The notes: generated by a model not told the origin, from the sequence alone. 64,000 nucleotides of DNA from Lachnospiraceae bacterium OM04-12BH (GCA_003490145.1 QULQ01000003.1:1-64000); one strand, 5' to 3'; numbered from the stretch's first letter, positions 16,056 to 26,214 are shown. Numbers and translations: made by a program.

Positions 16056-16363
16056 ATCAGTAATACCTGTATTATTTCCAATGGATTTGCTACTATGGGA
16101 ATCGCACTTCCGGGTGCGATCGCAGCGAAGCTGATCTATCCTGAAAAAAGAGTCCTGGCAGTGACAGGAGATGGGGGCTTCATGATGAATTCCCAGGAGC
16201 TGGAAACAGCAAAAAGGCTAGGAATCCCCATTATAATACTGATCTTTAATGACTGCAGCTATGGGCTAAATATGCAGAGAGCTTCGGGATCAAAGGGTAC
16301 CGCATTGAAAAAACAGAGGATCTTCTGCCGACACTGAACCATGCCTTTGAGCAGAATGTGTAA
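16056..16363 (+). pseudogene. acetolactate-synthase-type ThDP enzyme fragment
   Basis: Encodes only the C-terminal ThDP-binding region: ISNTCIISNGFATMGIALPG, then TGDGGFMMNSQELETA (the GDG...N motif) and FNDCSYG. After the Tyr-Gly a stretch is missing, and a second frame continues AESFGIKGYRIEKTEDLLPTL to HAFEQNV and stop. The 5' two thirds are absent and the rest has an internal deletion, so it cannot be active. Homology begins abruptly next to the DUF3791-like relic. Confidence 0.75.
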
Positions 16364-16511
16364 ACAGGATGATACGGATCAAAAAAGCAGTCTGATCGCA
16401 ATGATTCGATTTCAAAAAGCAATAATTTTTATCGATAAATGTAAAAAATAAGTAAAATATGCTATAATACTTTATAATTTGAAGAACCATTAAAGGGAGG
16501 CTATTTTACTT

Positions 16512-18299
16512 ATGAAGAACTTAAAAATGTCAGTCAAGCTGTCAATGATCCTGGTTCTCGTATTTATTATGGTGATGGGATCCGGATTCTCAGCGATCAA
16601 GGGCATGAAAACGATCAGCAGTCACGCAGATGATGCATTGGAAGAAGAGGTGCGTAATCAGTATGATGAAAGTATCAGACAGCAGGTAGACAATGCAATA
16701 TCCATGCTGGATCAGTATTATGCAGCGTATGAAGCAGGAGAGTGTACACTGGAAGAGGCCAAGAAGCAGGGCGCTGATATGCTTCGTGAACTCCGGTATG
16801 GAGATTCCGGATATTTCTGGGCAGATGATACGGAAGGGAATAACATTGTATTGCTCGGCAGTGATACGGAAGGTACGAACCGTATGGGAACCAAGGATGG
16901 CAATGGCTATGAGATGGTGAAAGATATCATTGCGGTAGGACAGCAGCCAGATGGCGGTTACTGTGATTATGTATTCCCGAAGGAGGGTGGAACAGAAAAC
17001 CTTCCAAAGAGAAGTTATTCCAGACTGTATGAGCCGTTTGGATGGGTCATTGGTACAGGAAACTATACAGATTATATTGATGAGATCGTAGAGGGAGAGA
17101 AGCAGACCATAGGTGCTACCAGAAATGAATGGATCATGAAAATGGAGATCTGCACAGTAGTCTTTTTCCTGCTTACGATAGCAGTGATCATTTATCTTAT
17201 TGCAGATACTACAGGCTGGATGAAGAAGGCAGTCGGCTATGCACAGAAGCTGGAAAGCGGTGATATGACGGGAAGATCTGCAGCCGGCAGACTGAAACGG
17301 AAAGATGAATTTGGCATTCTTGAGAGAGCACTGAACAGTATGGCAGCCACCTTTGATGAGGTGATTGGTGCCGTGAAGAGACATGGGTTGACACTGGCCG
17401 GAGATGTAGATGAGGTGATGGAACAGTTAGGTGAGCTGAATGATGATATCAGCAGTGTTTCAGCAGCAACAGAGGAGCTGTCAGCAAGTATGGAAGAGAC
17501 AGCAGCTTCTGCACAGCAGATTGAAACTATTTCCCATCAGATCGAAACGGTATCCAAGAATATTGCAGTACGTGCACAGGATGGCGCAGAGAAGGTTGTC
17601 AGTATTCATCAGCGTGCGCAGCAGGCAAAGAAAGATACTGAAAGCAATTATCAGAATGCAAAGGATATGAAGGCAGAGATCAGTGGAAGTCTGATACAGG
17701 CACTGGAAGAAGCCAAGGTAGTAGAACAGATTGAGGTACTGGCACAGTCCATTATGGGAATTACTGCACAGACCAATCTGCTGGCGCTGAATGCTTCGAT
17801 TGAGGCAGCAAGAGCCGGGGAGGCCGGTAAGGGGTTTGCCGTTGTAGCAGATGAGATCCGTTCACTTGCAGAACAGTCCAAGGTAACCGCTGAAAATATT
17901 CAGCAGGTAACACAGAAGGTAACAGGAGCGGTACAGAACCTTGCAGATGATTCTTCAAGACTGCTTAACTTCGTGGCAGAGGATGTATCAAAGAGCTTCC
18001 ATCAGTTCACTGAGATTGCAGATGCTTACAATCAGGATGCGGCTGATGTGGATGAAATGGTAACAGATTTCAGTGCAATTTCCGAAGAACTGTTAGCTTC
18101 CATTGAGGGTGTCCTGCAGTCAATTAATGATGTCAGCAAGGCAGCTAATGAAGGTGCAAACGGAACCAATGAGATTGCACAGAGAGCTTCCAATATTGTT
18201 GAGAAGTCTGAGAATGTCATTACTGTCATGAATGAAGTTGGAGATGCTTCCAATGAAATGAGAGAAATAGTTCAGAAGTTCATCATTACAGAGAAGTAA
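16512..18299 (+). CDS. methyl-accepting chemotaxis protein with a Cache-type sensor
   Basis: 595 aa. TM1 at about 8-28, extracytoplasmic sensor (about 35-205) with the sCache pattern [21 protein letters not shown] and [18 protein letters not shown]2 at about 212-232, HAMP, and a long signalling helix pair with the conserved hairpin tip [21 protein letters not shown]. sCache sensors commonly bind small organic acids. GGGAGG ribosome site; TATAAT at 16463-16468. No che or flagellar genes in the window. Confidence 0.93.
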   Translation: MKNLKMSVKLSMILVLVFIMVMGSGFSAIKGMKTISSHADDALEEEVRNQYDESIRQQVDNAISMLDQYYAAYEAGECTLEEAKKQGADMLRELRYGDSGYFWADDTEGNNIVLLGSDTEGTNRMGTKDGNGYEMVKDIIAVGQQPDGGYCDYVFPKEGGTENLPKRSYSRLYEPFGWVIGTGNYTDYIDEIVEGEKQTIGATRNEWIMKMEICTVVFFLLTIAVIIYLIADTTGWMKKAVGYAQKLESGDMTGRSAAGRLKRKDEFGILERALNSMAATFDEVIGAVKRHGLTLAGDVDEVMEQLGELNDDISSVSAATEELSASMEETAASAQQIETISHQIETVSKNIAVRAQDGAEKVVSIHQRAQQAKKDTESNYQNAKDMKAEISGSLIQALEEAKVVEQIEVLAQSIMGITAQTNLLALNASIEAARAGEAGKGFAVVADEIRSLAEQSKVTAENIQQVTQKVTGAVQNLADDSSRLLNFVAEDVSKSFHQFTEIADAYNQDAADVDEMVTDFSAISEELLASIEGVLQSINDVSKAANEGANGTNEIAQRASNIVEKSENVITVMNEVGDASNEMREIVQKFIITEK

Positions 18300-18316
18300 T
18301 ATGGGAATAGAAAAAC

Positions 18317-18347
18317 AGGAGGCTTCAGCCGGTGGCTGAAGCCTCCT
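18317..18347. terminator. bidirectional terminator between chemoreceptor and SGNH gene
   Basis: Perfect 14-bp stem AGGAGGCTTCAGCC / GGCTGAAGCCTCCT with a 3-nt loop. It lies between convergent genes and overlaps the stop of the minus-strand gene; A-rich on one side and T-rich on the other. Confidence 0.75.
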
Positions 18348-19353
18348 TTACTTCCTTAAGGATCAGCTTCTGATTATCCAGATAGGATTCACAGGATGGA
18401 TCACCGCGGCGATCCGGCAGTATATAGTTTTCTTTCAGATAATTTCCAAGATAATCCGTAAATACACAGCTTCCCTGATAGTTCAGATGGGATTCGTCAT
18501 TAAAATCTGTGGTGAAATCAAGTCCCATATCCTCATAATATTCATTGAAATCAATAAAGGCGACATCCTCCTGTGCGGCAATTTCAGCGATCTGGTTATA
18601 GGTCATCTTATCTTCCTTTGTTATGACATAGGGAGCAGAAATAAGAAGGAGGGGTGTCTGCTTCTTTTTGGCATAAGCAATGATCTTACGGAGATACTTT
18701 TCTGACTTTTTGGTCAGACCTCCCTTTTCCTCTGTGAAAAAGTCATCCGGCTCAGTCTGTAGCTCCGTGCCGAAGTAAGGGGTATAGCCCTTGAAGGCCT
18801 GTTTATCCTCGCTGTTCCAAAAGAAGCTTTGAAAATCATCTTCACTCAGGGAATCGTAGCGGTTGTGATAAATGGCAAAGGAGGGAAAATAGTCTCTGAT
18901 CCGGCCGGGCTCCACACTGACAAGGAGCATTTTCAGCTTATTGGATGAAAAACGCATGCCGTAAATATTCTCGGAGATCCAGGTATACTGGTAGTCCTCC
19001 TTAAATCTGGCAGGGCCATACAGATCAAGGACGAGCAGCTCCGGAGTCTGATACCGGTACAGCTCCTTCAGATAATAGTAGGTCATCCAGAGGGGCTGCT
19101 CGGCGCCGCTGTAATCATAGGCTGTGATCCCGTAGCTGTCATAGAGGAGACCGGTATTGATGTTACAGTGGACATGGCTGGTACCGAGAAACATGACATC
19201 AATGCTGTTTTCCTCCTGCCAGTATAAGCCCTCCTGCTGGTCGATACCATGACCGGACTTTACCTTCAGTACGCAGGAAAGCAGGTACAGGGTTATCAGA
19301 AGCAGCAGGATAAAGAAAAGACGCAGGGCTGTTTTAGAATGAAAAAATTTCAT
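18325..19353 (-). CDS. membrane-anchored SGNH/AlgJ-DltD-like protein
   Basis: 342 aa from the ATG at 19353, which has AAAGGATC upstream; an upstream ATG at 19386 has none. One N-terminal TM (about 8-28), then an outside domain with FLGTSHVHCN near residue 55 (the GxS block) and DESHLNYQG near 290 (the D-x-x-H block), as in SGNH-type acyl-transfer partners. Follows the MBOAT gene by 40 bp on the same strand; the pair probably O-acylates a cell-surface polymer. Substrate unknown. Confidence 0.8.
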   Translation of the reverse strand: MKFFHSKTALRLFFILLLLITLYLLSCVLKVKSGHGIDQQEGLYWQEENSIDVMFLGTSHVHCNINTGLLYDSYGITAYDYSGAEQPLWMTYYYLKELYRYQTPELLVLDLYGPARFKEDYQYTWISENIYGMRFSSNKLKMLLVSVEPGRIRDYFPSFAIYHNRYDSLSEDDFQSFFWNSEDKQAFKGYTPYFGTELQTEPDDFFTEEKGGLTKKSEKYLRKIIAYAKKKQTPLLLISAPYVITKEDKMTYNQIAEIAAQEDVAFIDFNEYYEDMGLDFTTDFNDESHLNYQGSCVFTDYLGNYLKENYILPDRRGDPSCESYLDNQKLILKEVKEASATG

Positions 19354-19393
19354 AAAGATCCTTTCTGAAATCATCAAACAAATCAATCACAAT

Positions 19394-20821
19394 TTAAAAC
19401 TGCATATAAATAAACTGCTCTGCCTGATAGCCGGGGCCATACACCCCAAAGACAAAAATACCGATCAGGAGAAGATAAAAGATCAGGTACCTGGCAGCAT
19501 TTGGCTTTTCCTGAATGAGCAGTGGCAGGGACAGCTTTTTCCTGTAGCAGAACTCATCGATCAGCAGGATCAGGAGAATACTGATCGTTACGACGATGAT
19601 CTCTGCAGGATCCAGCTCCAGCAGCTTGAGGGAACGGGAAAAGCTTCCGGGCTGAAGACCGGCAGTCAACATCCTCCTGATATAAGAAAGTGCCTGCGAA
19701 AGGCTTTCTGCCCGGAAAAAGATCCAGGCAAAGGCAGCCTCAAAAAAGGTCAGAACGCGGTATTTTCTGCCAGATGGAAGAAAGGTGCCGATCACAGAAT
19801 AAATGCCATGGAGCAGTCCCCATACTACGAAGTTCAGACCGGAGCCATGCCACATGCCACAGAGCAGAAAAACGATCATGGTATTCAGACATTTCCGGAA
19901 GGTACCGTACCGGCTGCCACCAAGAGGGATATAAATATAGTCCTTCAGGAAGCTGCTAAGGGAAATATGCCACCGTCTCCAGAATTCTGAAATAGAGGCA
20001 GCCTGATAAGGCGAAGCAAAGTTCTGCGTCAGCCTTATTCCAAAGATAGCAGCACAGCCAATGGCGATATTGGAATAGCCTGCAAAGTCGCAGTAGATCT
20101 GCATGGTATAAAAAAGCATGCCAAGAAAAAGAAAAAAGCTGTCAAATTCCTGCATACTGCCAAAGAGACTGTTCACCAGAAGAGCCAGGCGGTCTGCAAC
20201 GACCATTTTCATAAAATAGCCCCACAGAATATAGGTAAAGGCAGTGGAAAGCCTTCCGCGGTCGAAAAATTTTATCTTAGAGAGAGCGGAAAGCTGTGGC
20301 AGAAAATCCCCTGCCCGCTCAATGGGACCGCTCACAAGCCTCGGAAAAAAGGCAAGGTAACAGCCAAGATGAATAAAATTTTTCTCTGCGGCAAGCTTTC
20401 CTTTTGCTACATCCACAAGATAGCTGATCATCTGAAAGAGATAAAAGGAAAAACCAATGGGCATGAGAAAATAAGGCAGCAAGGTCTGGGTAAAGGTAAG
20501 CCCCGGGAAAAAGCGCTGGAAAATATATCCGGTATATTTGAACACAAGGAGCAAAAGCAGACACAGGGACAGAAGAACTGCCAGTATAAAATGAATTTTC
20601 CCGGGTCTGAATGAATTTTTTCCTGCATGCTCTAACAGAATACCGCCGCAGTAGGTAAAGAGAATGCTGATAAAGAGGATTACCAGGCTTCTGATATCCA
20701 GGCTGGCACAGAAAACACAGCTTGCAAAAAACAGTATGGCAGGTCTGCATTTTGCCGGAAGGGCAAAATAACAAAGGATCACAATTCCCAGAAATACCGG
20801 GAAAAAAAGAGATACAAACAT
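19394..20821 (-). CDS. MBOAT-family membrane O-acyltransferase
   Basis: 475 aa with about ten TM segments. Motifs of the AlgI/DltB group: PIGFSFYLFQMISYLVDV, FFPRLVSGPIERAGDFLPQL, FWRRWHISLSSFLKDYIYIPLGGSR and CGMWHGSGLNFVVWGLLHG with the catalytic His. It moves acyl groups across the membrane for transfer to a polymer, here together with the SGNH-like protein encoded next. Confidence 0.92.
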   Translation of the reverse strand: MFVSLFFPVFLGIVILCYFALPAKCRPAILFFASCVFCASLDIRSLVILFISILFTYCGGILLEHAGKNSFRPGKIHFILAVLLSLCLLLLLVFKYTGYIFQRFFPGLTFTQTLLPYFLMPIGFSFYLFQMISYLVDVAKGKLAAEKNFIHLGCYLAFFPRLVSGPIERAGDFLPQLSALSKIKFFDRGRLSTAFTYILWGYFMKMVVADRLALLVNSLFGSMQEFDSFFLFLGMLFYTMQIYCDFAGYSNIAIGCAAIFGIRLTQNFASPYQAASISEFWRRWHISLSSFLKDYIYIPLGGSRYGTFRKCLNTMIVFLLCGMWHGSGLNFVVWGLLHGIYSVIGTFLPSGRKYRVLTFFEAAFAWIFFRAESLSQALSYIRRMLTAGLQPGSFSRSLKLLELDPAEIIVVTISILLILLIDEFCYRKKLSLPLLIQEKPNAARYLIFYLLLIGIFVFGVYGPGYQAEQFIYMQF

Positions 20822-21008
20822 TTATTATACACTCCATCAGGGGAAGTGAATTCCGCTTTACTGTAGTAGTATACCAAACAAAAGAAAAAATAAAATAGAC
20901 TTATAGAATTCTTACGCTTGAATTAAGAAATTCCTAAGAAACAGAGAAATATTGCGAATAAAGATACTTTATTATATACTGGATGAAAAGGGACATGGGA
21001 GGAATTAC

Positions 21009-21869
21009 ATGAGAACAGAGGTAAAGAAAGAAGCGAAACGGATCCTGGTGATCTGCCTTGCTGCATTGCTGATGGCGGCTAATATCAAGACCTTTGTCAG
21101 AACAGGAGGCCTGTATCCGGGCGGAGCCACAGGACTGACTATTCTGATCCAGAGAGTAGGGGAGATGTTTTTCCATGTAACGATCCCTTATACGGTGGTC
21201 AACCTGATATTGAATGCTATACCGGTTTACATCGGATTCCGTTACATCGGGAAGAAATTTACCATGTATTCCTGTCTGATGATCGTGCTGACCAGTGTGC
21301 TGACCGATCTGATCCCCGGGACTGCGATCACCTATGATACACTGCTGATCAGCATCTTTGGCGGTATGCTGAACGGACTTGCCATCAGTATGTGCCTTGC
21401 CGTGGACGCGACCAGTGGGGGTACGGATTTTATAGCCATTTATTTTTCTGAGAAAAAGGGTGTGGATTCTTTTAATGCTGTTTTATTACTGAATGTAGTG
21501 ATTCTGACACTGGCAGGTATTTTATTTGGTTTTGACAAGGCACTTTATTCGATCATATTCCAGTATGCTTCGACACAGGTGCTGCATGTGCTTTATAAGA
21601 AATATCAGCAGCAGACGCTGTTTATTGTAACAGGCAGACCAAGAGAGGTCTGTGAGGCAATCTATCAGATCAGCCATCATGGGGCCACGATCCTGGAGGG
21701 AGAAGGTTCCTTTGAGCATTGTCAGAGAAATGTGGTATATTCAGTAGTAGATGGTTCCAAGAGCAAAAAGGTAATTCAGGCTGTCCGGAAGGTGGATGAA
21801 AAGGCCTTTATCAATGAGATGAAGACGCAGCAGCTGACGGGACATTTCTATCAGAAGCCGGCAGACTGA
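21009..21869 (+). CDS. YitT-family membrane protein (DUF161/DUF2179)
   Basis: 286 aa from the ATG at 21009, preceded by GGGAGG; an upstream ATG in frame has no ribosome site. Five to six TM helices in residues 1-190 with the glycine-rich GGLYPGGATGLTILI and DATSGGTDFIAIYFS of the family, and a C-terminal DUF2179 cytosolic domain (about 200-275; ITGRPREVCEAIYQ-like). Function of the family is not settled. It is 50 bp upstream of the small alarmone synthetase gene on the same strand. Confidence 0.9.
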   Translation: MRTEVKKEAKRILVICLAALLMAANIKTFVRTGGLYPGGATGLTILIQRVGEMFFHVTIPYTVVNLILNAIPVYIGFRYIGKKFTMYSCLMIVLTSVLTDLIPGTAITYDTLLISIFGGMLNGLAISMCLAVDATSGGTDFIAIYFSEKKGVDSFNAVLLLNVVILTLAGILFGFDKALYSIIFQYASTQVLHVLYKKYQQQTLFIVTGRPREVCEAIYQISHHGATILEGEGSFEHCQRNVVYSVVDGSKSKKVIQAVRKVDEKAFINEMKTQQLTGHFYQKPAD

Positions 21870-21919
21870 TCCCTGCAGTCCTTCTGATGGATGGAGCATG
21901 ATATGAATGGAGAAAAAGT

Positions 21920-22597
21920 GTGGATAAACAGATTTTGATGTCATTTACAGATATTCCGGAAGAAACAGTAGAGCGTTTCAGGGAAACATTCCAGCAGTCA
22001 AAGCAGCTTATGACCTATTACAGCTGTGCGCTGCTTGAGGTGGAAACAAAATTCCGTGTGCTGAACCAGCAGTTTTCCCTGGAGCAGGAGCATAATCCAA
22101 TAGAAACGATCAAGACCAGGCTGAAGTCCATGGAGAGCATCATGGACAAGCTTTATCGAAAAAAGCTGCCCTTTGAGGTGAGTGCAGTAGAAGAGTGTCT
22201 GACAGATGTGGCAGGGATCCGTGTGATCTGTCCCTTTATCGAGGATATTTACAGACTGGCAGACTGCCTTCTGCAGCAGGATGATGTGAGGCTGATCAGG
22301 ATAAAGGATTATATCAAGAATCCCAAGGACAATGGTTACCGAAGTCTTCATCTGATCGTGGAAATTCCCATTTTTCTGCAGAATGAAAAAAAGCAGATGA
22401 AGGTGGAAGTACAGCTTCGAACGATCGCCATGGACTTCTGGGCAAGCCTGGAGCACAGACTGCGCTATAAGAAGGATCTGGATGCAGAGCTTTCAACCAT
22501 GCTGGCAGCAGAACTGAAGGACTGTGCCGAAACCAGTGCAAGCCTTGACAAGAGAATGGGCGCTGTCAAGAATACCATTGAGAAGCATAAGGAATAA
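21920..22597 (+). CDS. small alarmone synthetase, (p)ppGpp synthetase
   Basis: 225 aa with a RelA/SpoT synthetase domain: RLKSMESIMDKLYRK, LTDVAGIRVICPF, DYIKNPKDNGYRSLHLIV and VEVQLRTIAMDFWASLEH. No hydrolase domain, so it belongs to the RelQ/YjbM class making (p)ppGpp from ATP and GTP/GDP. GTG start with GGAG 7-8 nt upstream. Its stop overlaps the next gene's ATG by one base, so the two are coupled. Confidence 0.93.
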   Translation: MDKQILMSFTDIPEETVERFRETFQQSKQLMTYYSCALLEVETKFRVLNQQFSLEQEHNPIETIKTRLKSMESIMDKLYRKKLPFEVSAVEECLTDVAGIRVICPFIEDIYRLADCLLQQDDVRLIRIKDYIKNPKDNGYRSLHLIVEIPIFLQNEKKQMKVEVQLRTIAMDFWASLEHRLRYKKDLDAELSTMLAAELKDCAETSASLDKRMGAVKNTIEKHKE

Positions 22598-23595
22598 TGG
22601 CAGTGGGAAGGCTTATTAAAGCAGGACTGACGGGAGTGACGGTGTTTCTTTGGATTCTCATGGCTGGATTGCTGACAGGCTGTGGAAGCAGGAACGGTGA
22701 AATTGCAGAAGAAACAGTACAGGATGAGAACATAGAAACAGAGGCTACCATTTTTTTACCGGAAACAGCAGCGCCGTTTCCATCTGCAGCGACATCCACT
22801 TCAGCAGCGCCGGCGGTTATGCTGGCAGCGCCCTTTCCGACCGTGCCGCCGGATGCCCTGCTAAGAACTGATGGAATTGATGGCAGCTTTGGAATCGGCA
22901 GTGCCTCAGTTCTGAGAGGAAAGAATATACTGGTCAGCCTGTTTTTGACTACACCGGACAATGCTTTTACCGAAGAAGAGAAAGAAATCTGTTTACAGAG
23001 ACTGAAGGAAGCTGCTATATATATAGAAGAAACTGCTTCCGGTTACGGCGTGGGAACCCGGTTTATTCTGGACTGGAGTGAAGAAAAAAGTCAGGATCTC
23101 TGTATGGAAAAGACGGTAGATTTTTCCATCAGTGATGACAGTGATTTTATGGATGCACTGGACGAAGCCTTTGCACAGTGGACAGAGGAAGAGCTTTCCT
23201 ATGAGAGGCTGCTGCAGGAGTATGGAGCTGACGGGATTGCCACCTGTATGTTTGTGAATGCGCCCGGCAGATCCTATGCGATTGTGTATGACGGGGAGGA
23301 CAATGTCAGGGAAAGTCTTGTCATGTTTGTAAGGAATGACAAGGGGACAGAAGAGGAGCCTGCAGTTTACGCCCACGAGATTCTGCACGTATTTGGAGCC
23401 CATGATCTGTACAGGGGAGAGGAATACAGCAGAGCGGTAACGGATTATATTGCAGCAAATTATCCGGATGAGATCATGCGAAGTGTGGCCGGAGAAGGAA
23501 GGATCAGCGAACAGATCTCAAGAATCACAGCCTATCATCTGGGATGGATCGATGAAATACCAGAAACAGAAAGTTTTCCGGAGCTGATCCGGTAG
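22597..23595 (+). CDS. lipoprotein with a metzincin-like zinc protease motif
   Basis: 332 aa. Lipoprotein signal with AGLLTGC (lipobox Cys about 28), a Ser/Thr/Pro/Ala-rich linker (about 45-90), then a globular domain. The motif AHEILHVFGAHDLY (about 264-277) is HExxHxxGxxD, a zinc site with Asp as third ligand. No family name is evident to me; predicted extracellular membrane-anchored metallopeptidase. Coupled to the alarmone synthetase gene by a one-base overlap. Confidence 0.72.
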   Translation: MAVGRLIKAGLTGVTVFLWILMAGLLTGCGSRNGEIAEETVQDENIETEATIFLPETAAPFPSAATSTSAAPAVMLAAPFPTVPPDALLRTDGIDGSFGIGSASVLRGKNILVSLFLTTPDNAFTEEEKEICLQRLKEAAIYIEETASGYGVGTRFILDWSEEKSQDLCMEKTVDFSISDDSDFMDALDEAFAQWTEEELSYERLLQEYGADGIATCMFVNAPGRSYAIVYDGEDNVRESLVMFVRNDKGTEEEPAVYAHEILHVFGAHDLYRGEEYSRAVTDYIAANYPDEIMRSVAGEGRISEQISRITAYHLGWIDEIPETESFPELIR

Positions 23596-23626
23596 GAATA
23601 AAAAGAAAACATCAGGAGGAACAATC

Positions 23627-24499
23627 ATGAAGATACCACAGATATTTGAAGCCAAGAAGAAAGAAGGAAAGCCGGTTCTTTCCTTTGAAATATTTCCCCC
23701 GAAGAAAGAAGCTGCCCTGCAGAATATAGATGAGACACTTTCTCTTCTGTGCGACCTGCACCCTGACTTTATCAGTGTAACCTTTGGCGCAGGCGGCAGT
23801 ACGGCAAATAACAAGACAGTAGAAATTGCCAGAAAGATCAAAAATGAATATGGAATTGAGCCGATCGTGCATCTGACCTGTCTCCACTATAATAAAGAAG
23901 AGATCCGCAGCATTCTGGATCAGTTAAAGGAAGCAGGCATTGAAAATGTACTGGCACTCCGGGGAGATATGAATCCCAATATCCCGGTAAAGCATGATTT
24001 CCATTATGCCAATGAGCTGGTAGAGTATATCAAAACGCAGGGAGATTTCAGTATCAGCGGTGGCTGTTACCCGGAGAAGCATCTGGAAGCACCGGATGCC
24101 ATTACTGACATCCGTAATCTGAAGAGAAAGGTAGATGCCGGTGTGGATCATCTGGTATCGCAGCTTTTCTTTGATAATGAAGTTTTTTATGATTTTTATG
24201 AAAAAACAAGAATTGCCGGCATTGATGTTCCGATCGATGCGGGTGTGATGCCGGTGACCAACAGGGCACAGATCGAGCGTATGGTGACTATGTGCGGGGC
24301 AACTCTTCCGGTGAAATTCCAGAAGATACTGCATAAATATGAAAATAACAAAGAGGCGCTGCTGGATGCCGGTCTTGCCTATACGATCAATCAGATCGTT
24401 GATCTGATCGCCAGTGATGTAGACGGGGTACATATTTACACCATGAATAATCCGGCAGTTGCAAAGAGGATCTGTGATGGAATCAGAAACCTTGTATAA
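23627..24499 (+). CDS. metF: methylenetetrahydrofolate reductase
   Basis: 290 aa. FAD-dependent TIM barrel: LSFEIFPPKK at the N-terminus, FISVTFGAGGS, VHLTCLHYNKEEI, LALRGDMNP, SGGCYPEKH and SQLFFDNEVFYDF. Reduces 5,10-methylene-THF to 5-methyl-THF for methionine synthesis or acetogenic one-carbon flow. AGGAGG ribosome site. First of three packed genes; overlaps the next by 23 bp. Confidence 0.95.
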   Translation: MKIPQIFEAKKKEGKPVLSFEIFPPKKEAALQNIDETLSLLCDLHPDFISVTFGAGGSTANNKTVEIARKIKNEYGIEPIVHLTCLHYNKEEIRSILDQLKEAGIENVLALRGDMNPNIPVKHDFHYANELVEYIKTQGDFSISGGCYPEKHLEAPDAITDIRNLKRKVDAGVDHLVSQLFFDNEVFYDFYEKTRIAGIDVPIDAGVMPVTNRAQIERMVTMCGATLPVKFQKILHKYENNKEALLDAGLAYTINQIVDLIASDVDGVHIYTMNNPAVAKRICDGIRNLV

Positions 24500-25223
24500 C
24501 GAAAAAAGAAAACAGGCACTGATCACCGGGGCATCCCGGGGGATCGGTGCAGGAATTGCCATAGCCCTTGCCAAAGAGGGCTATGATCTTATTCTGGTAT
24601 GCAGAAAATCAATGGAAAGACTGAACGCTCTACAGAAGGAAATAGAATTGACTTGTGGAGTCAGATGTGAGGCATATCAGTGTGATGTGTCAGATCCGGA
24701 GGAAGTAGAGAAGCTGTTTTCTATCTGCGGAGAAGTAGATGTGCTGATCAATAATGCGGCAATCTCTTATGTAGGGTTACTGACAGATATGTCAGTTCTG
24801 GAATGGCAGCAGGTAATAAACACGAATCTGAATGCGCTGTTTTATACCAGCCGCCAGGTGCTTCCCGGTATGATCCACAGGAAATCCGGTAAGATTATTA
24901 ATGTATCTTCTGTGTGGGGAGCAGTGGGAGCTTCCATGGAGGTGGCCTACAGCGCAGCCAAGGGCGGCGTGAATGCTTTTACCAGGGCCCTTGCCAAGGA
25001 GGTGGCGCCAAGTCGTATCCAGGTAAATGCCATTGCCTTTGGTGTGATCGACACCGAAATGAATGCCTGCTTTACCGAAGAGGAAAAACAGGCACTAGTG
25101 GAAGAAATCCCGGCAGACAGAATGGGAACAGCACAGGAAGCCGGAGAGCTTGTGGTAAAGCTCCTGGAGAGTCCCGACTACTTGACCGGACAGGTCATTA
25201 CCATGGATGGCGGATGGATCTGA
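24477..25223 (+). CDS. short-chain dehydrogenase/reductase, FabG-like
   Basis: 248 aa from the ATG at 24477 inside the end of metF. Rossmann motif TGASRGIGAGIA, NNAA, catalytic Ser in INVSSVWG, YSAAKGG (Tyr-x-x-x-Lys) and the C-terminal DYLTGQVITMDGGW of 3-oxoacyl-ACP reductases. Substrate cannot be assigned; not beside fatty-acid synthesis genes here. Confidence 0.9.
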   Translation: MESETLYNEKRKQALITGASRGIGAGIAIALAKEGYDLILVCRKSMERLNALQKEIELTCGVRCEAYQCDVSDPEEVEKLFSICGEVDVLINNAAISYVGLLTDMSVLEWQQVINTNLNALFYTSRQVLPGMIHRKSGKIINVSSVWGAVGASMEVAYSAAKGGVNAFTRALAKEVAPSRIQVNAIAFGVIDTEMNACFTEEEKQALVEEIPADRMGTAQEAGELVVKLLESPDYLTGQVITMDGGWI

Positions 25224-25296
25224 CTGGAACTGGATGCAGATGGGAAAACAAAATAAAGAAGCAGAAGTGTTTTGTGTAACAGGAAGGAGAGACAAT

Positions 25297-26214
25297 ATGT
25301 ATGATGTAGTTATTATTGGTTCAGGTCCAGCAGGCTTAAGTGCATCCATTTATGCAAACAGAGCCGGACTTAAGGCAGTGACCATAGAGAAAAGCGCCAT
25401 GAGCGGCGGACAGGTACTGAATACCTATGAAGTGGATAATTATCCGGGACTTCCCGGAATCAACGGATTTGAGCTGGGAATGAAGTTCCGGGAGCATGCG
25501 GATAAGCTTTCCTGTGAATTTAAAGTGGCTGAGGTTCTTTCCATTCAGGAAGAAGACGGCCATTTTTTGATTCAGACGGAAAAAGAAAAGCTGCAGGCCA
25601 GAACGGTCATCGTGGCAACAGGAGCCTATCATGCGAAGCTGAATGTACCGGGAGAAGAGAAATTTGCCGGCAAGGGAGTATCCTACTGTGCGACCTGTGA
25701 CGGCGCCTTCTTCAGAGGAAAGGTGACGGCTGTCGTAGGCGGCGGCAATGTGGCTGCAGAGGATGCCGCATTTCTGGCAAGAGGCTGTGAAAAGGTTTAT
25801 CTGATCCACAGAAGAAATGAGCTGCGGGCAGCCCAGACGCTGCAGCAGGAGGTAAAGGAGCTTCCGAACGTGGAAATCCTCTGGGACACTGTGGTAGAGG
25901 CTGTGGAAGGAAATATGGTGACCGAGTCTCTTCTTATTAAGAATGTAAAGACCGGGGAGGAAAAGCATCTGCCGGTAAACGGTGTGTTCGCTGCAGTGGG
26001 GATCCATCCGGACAGCGAGCTTTTGCAGGAGCTGGCTGAGAGAGATGAACAGGGCTATGTGATTGCCGGGGAAGATGGCAGAACGAGCAGACCCGGAATC
26101 TTCGTGGCAGGAGATATCAGAAAGAAGAAAATGCGCCAGATCATCACAGCTGCTGCAGATGGTGCCAATGCTGTAAATTCTGTGGAGGAATATTTGCGGA
26201 CGCTGAAGGCTTAG
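25297..26214 (+). CDS. trxB: thioredoxin reductase
   Basis: 305 aa from the ATG at 25297 (AAGGAGA upstream). FAD-binding IIGSGPAGLSASIYANRAG at the N-terminus, redox CATCDG near residue 133, NADPH site VVGGGNVAAEDAAF, and C-terminal GIFVAGDIRKKKMRQIITAAADGANAV. Reduces thioredoxin with NADPH. Last gene of the metF unit, followed by a strong terminator. Confidence 0.94.
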   Translation: MYDVVIIGSGPAGLSASIYANRAGLKAVTIEKSAMSGGQVLNTYEVDNYPGLPGINGFELGMKFREHADKLSCEFKVAEVLSIQEEDGHFLIQTEKEKLQARTVIVATGAYHAKLNVPGEEKFAGKGVSYCATCDGAFFRGKVTAVVGGGNVAAEDAAFLARGCEKVYLIHRRNELRAAQTLQQEVKELPNVEILWDTVVEAVEGNMVTESLLIKNVKTGEEKHLPVNGVFAAVGIHPDSELLQELAERDEQGYVIAGEDGRTSRPGIFVAGDIRKKKMRQIITAAADGANAVNSVEEYLRTLKA

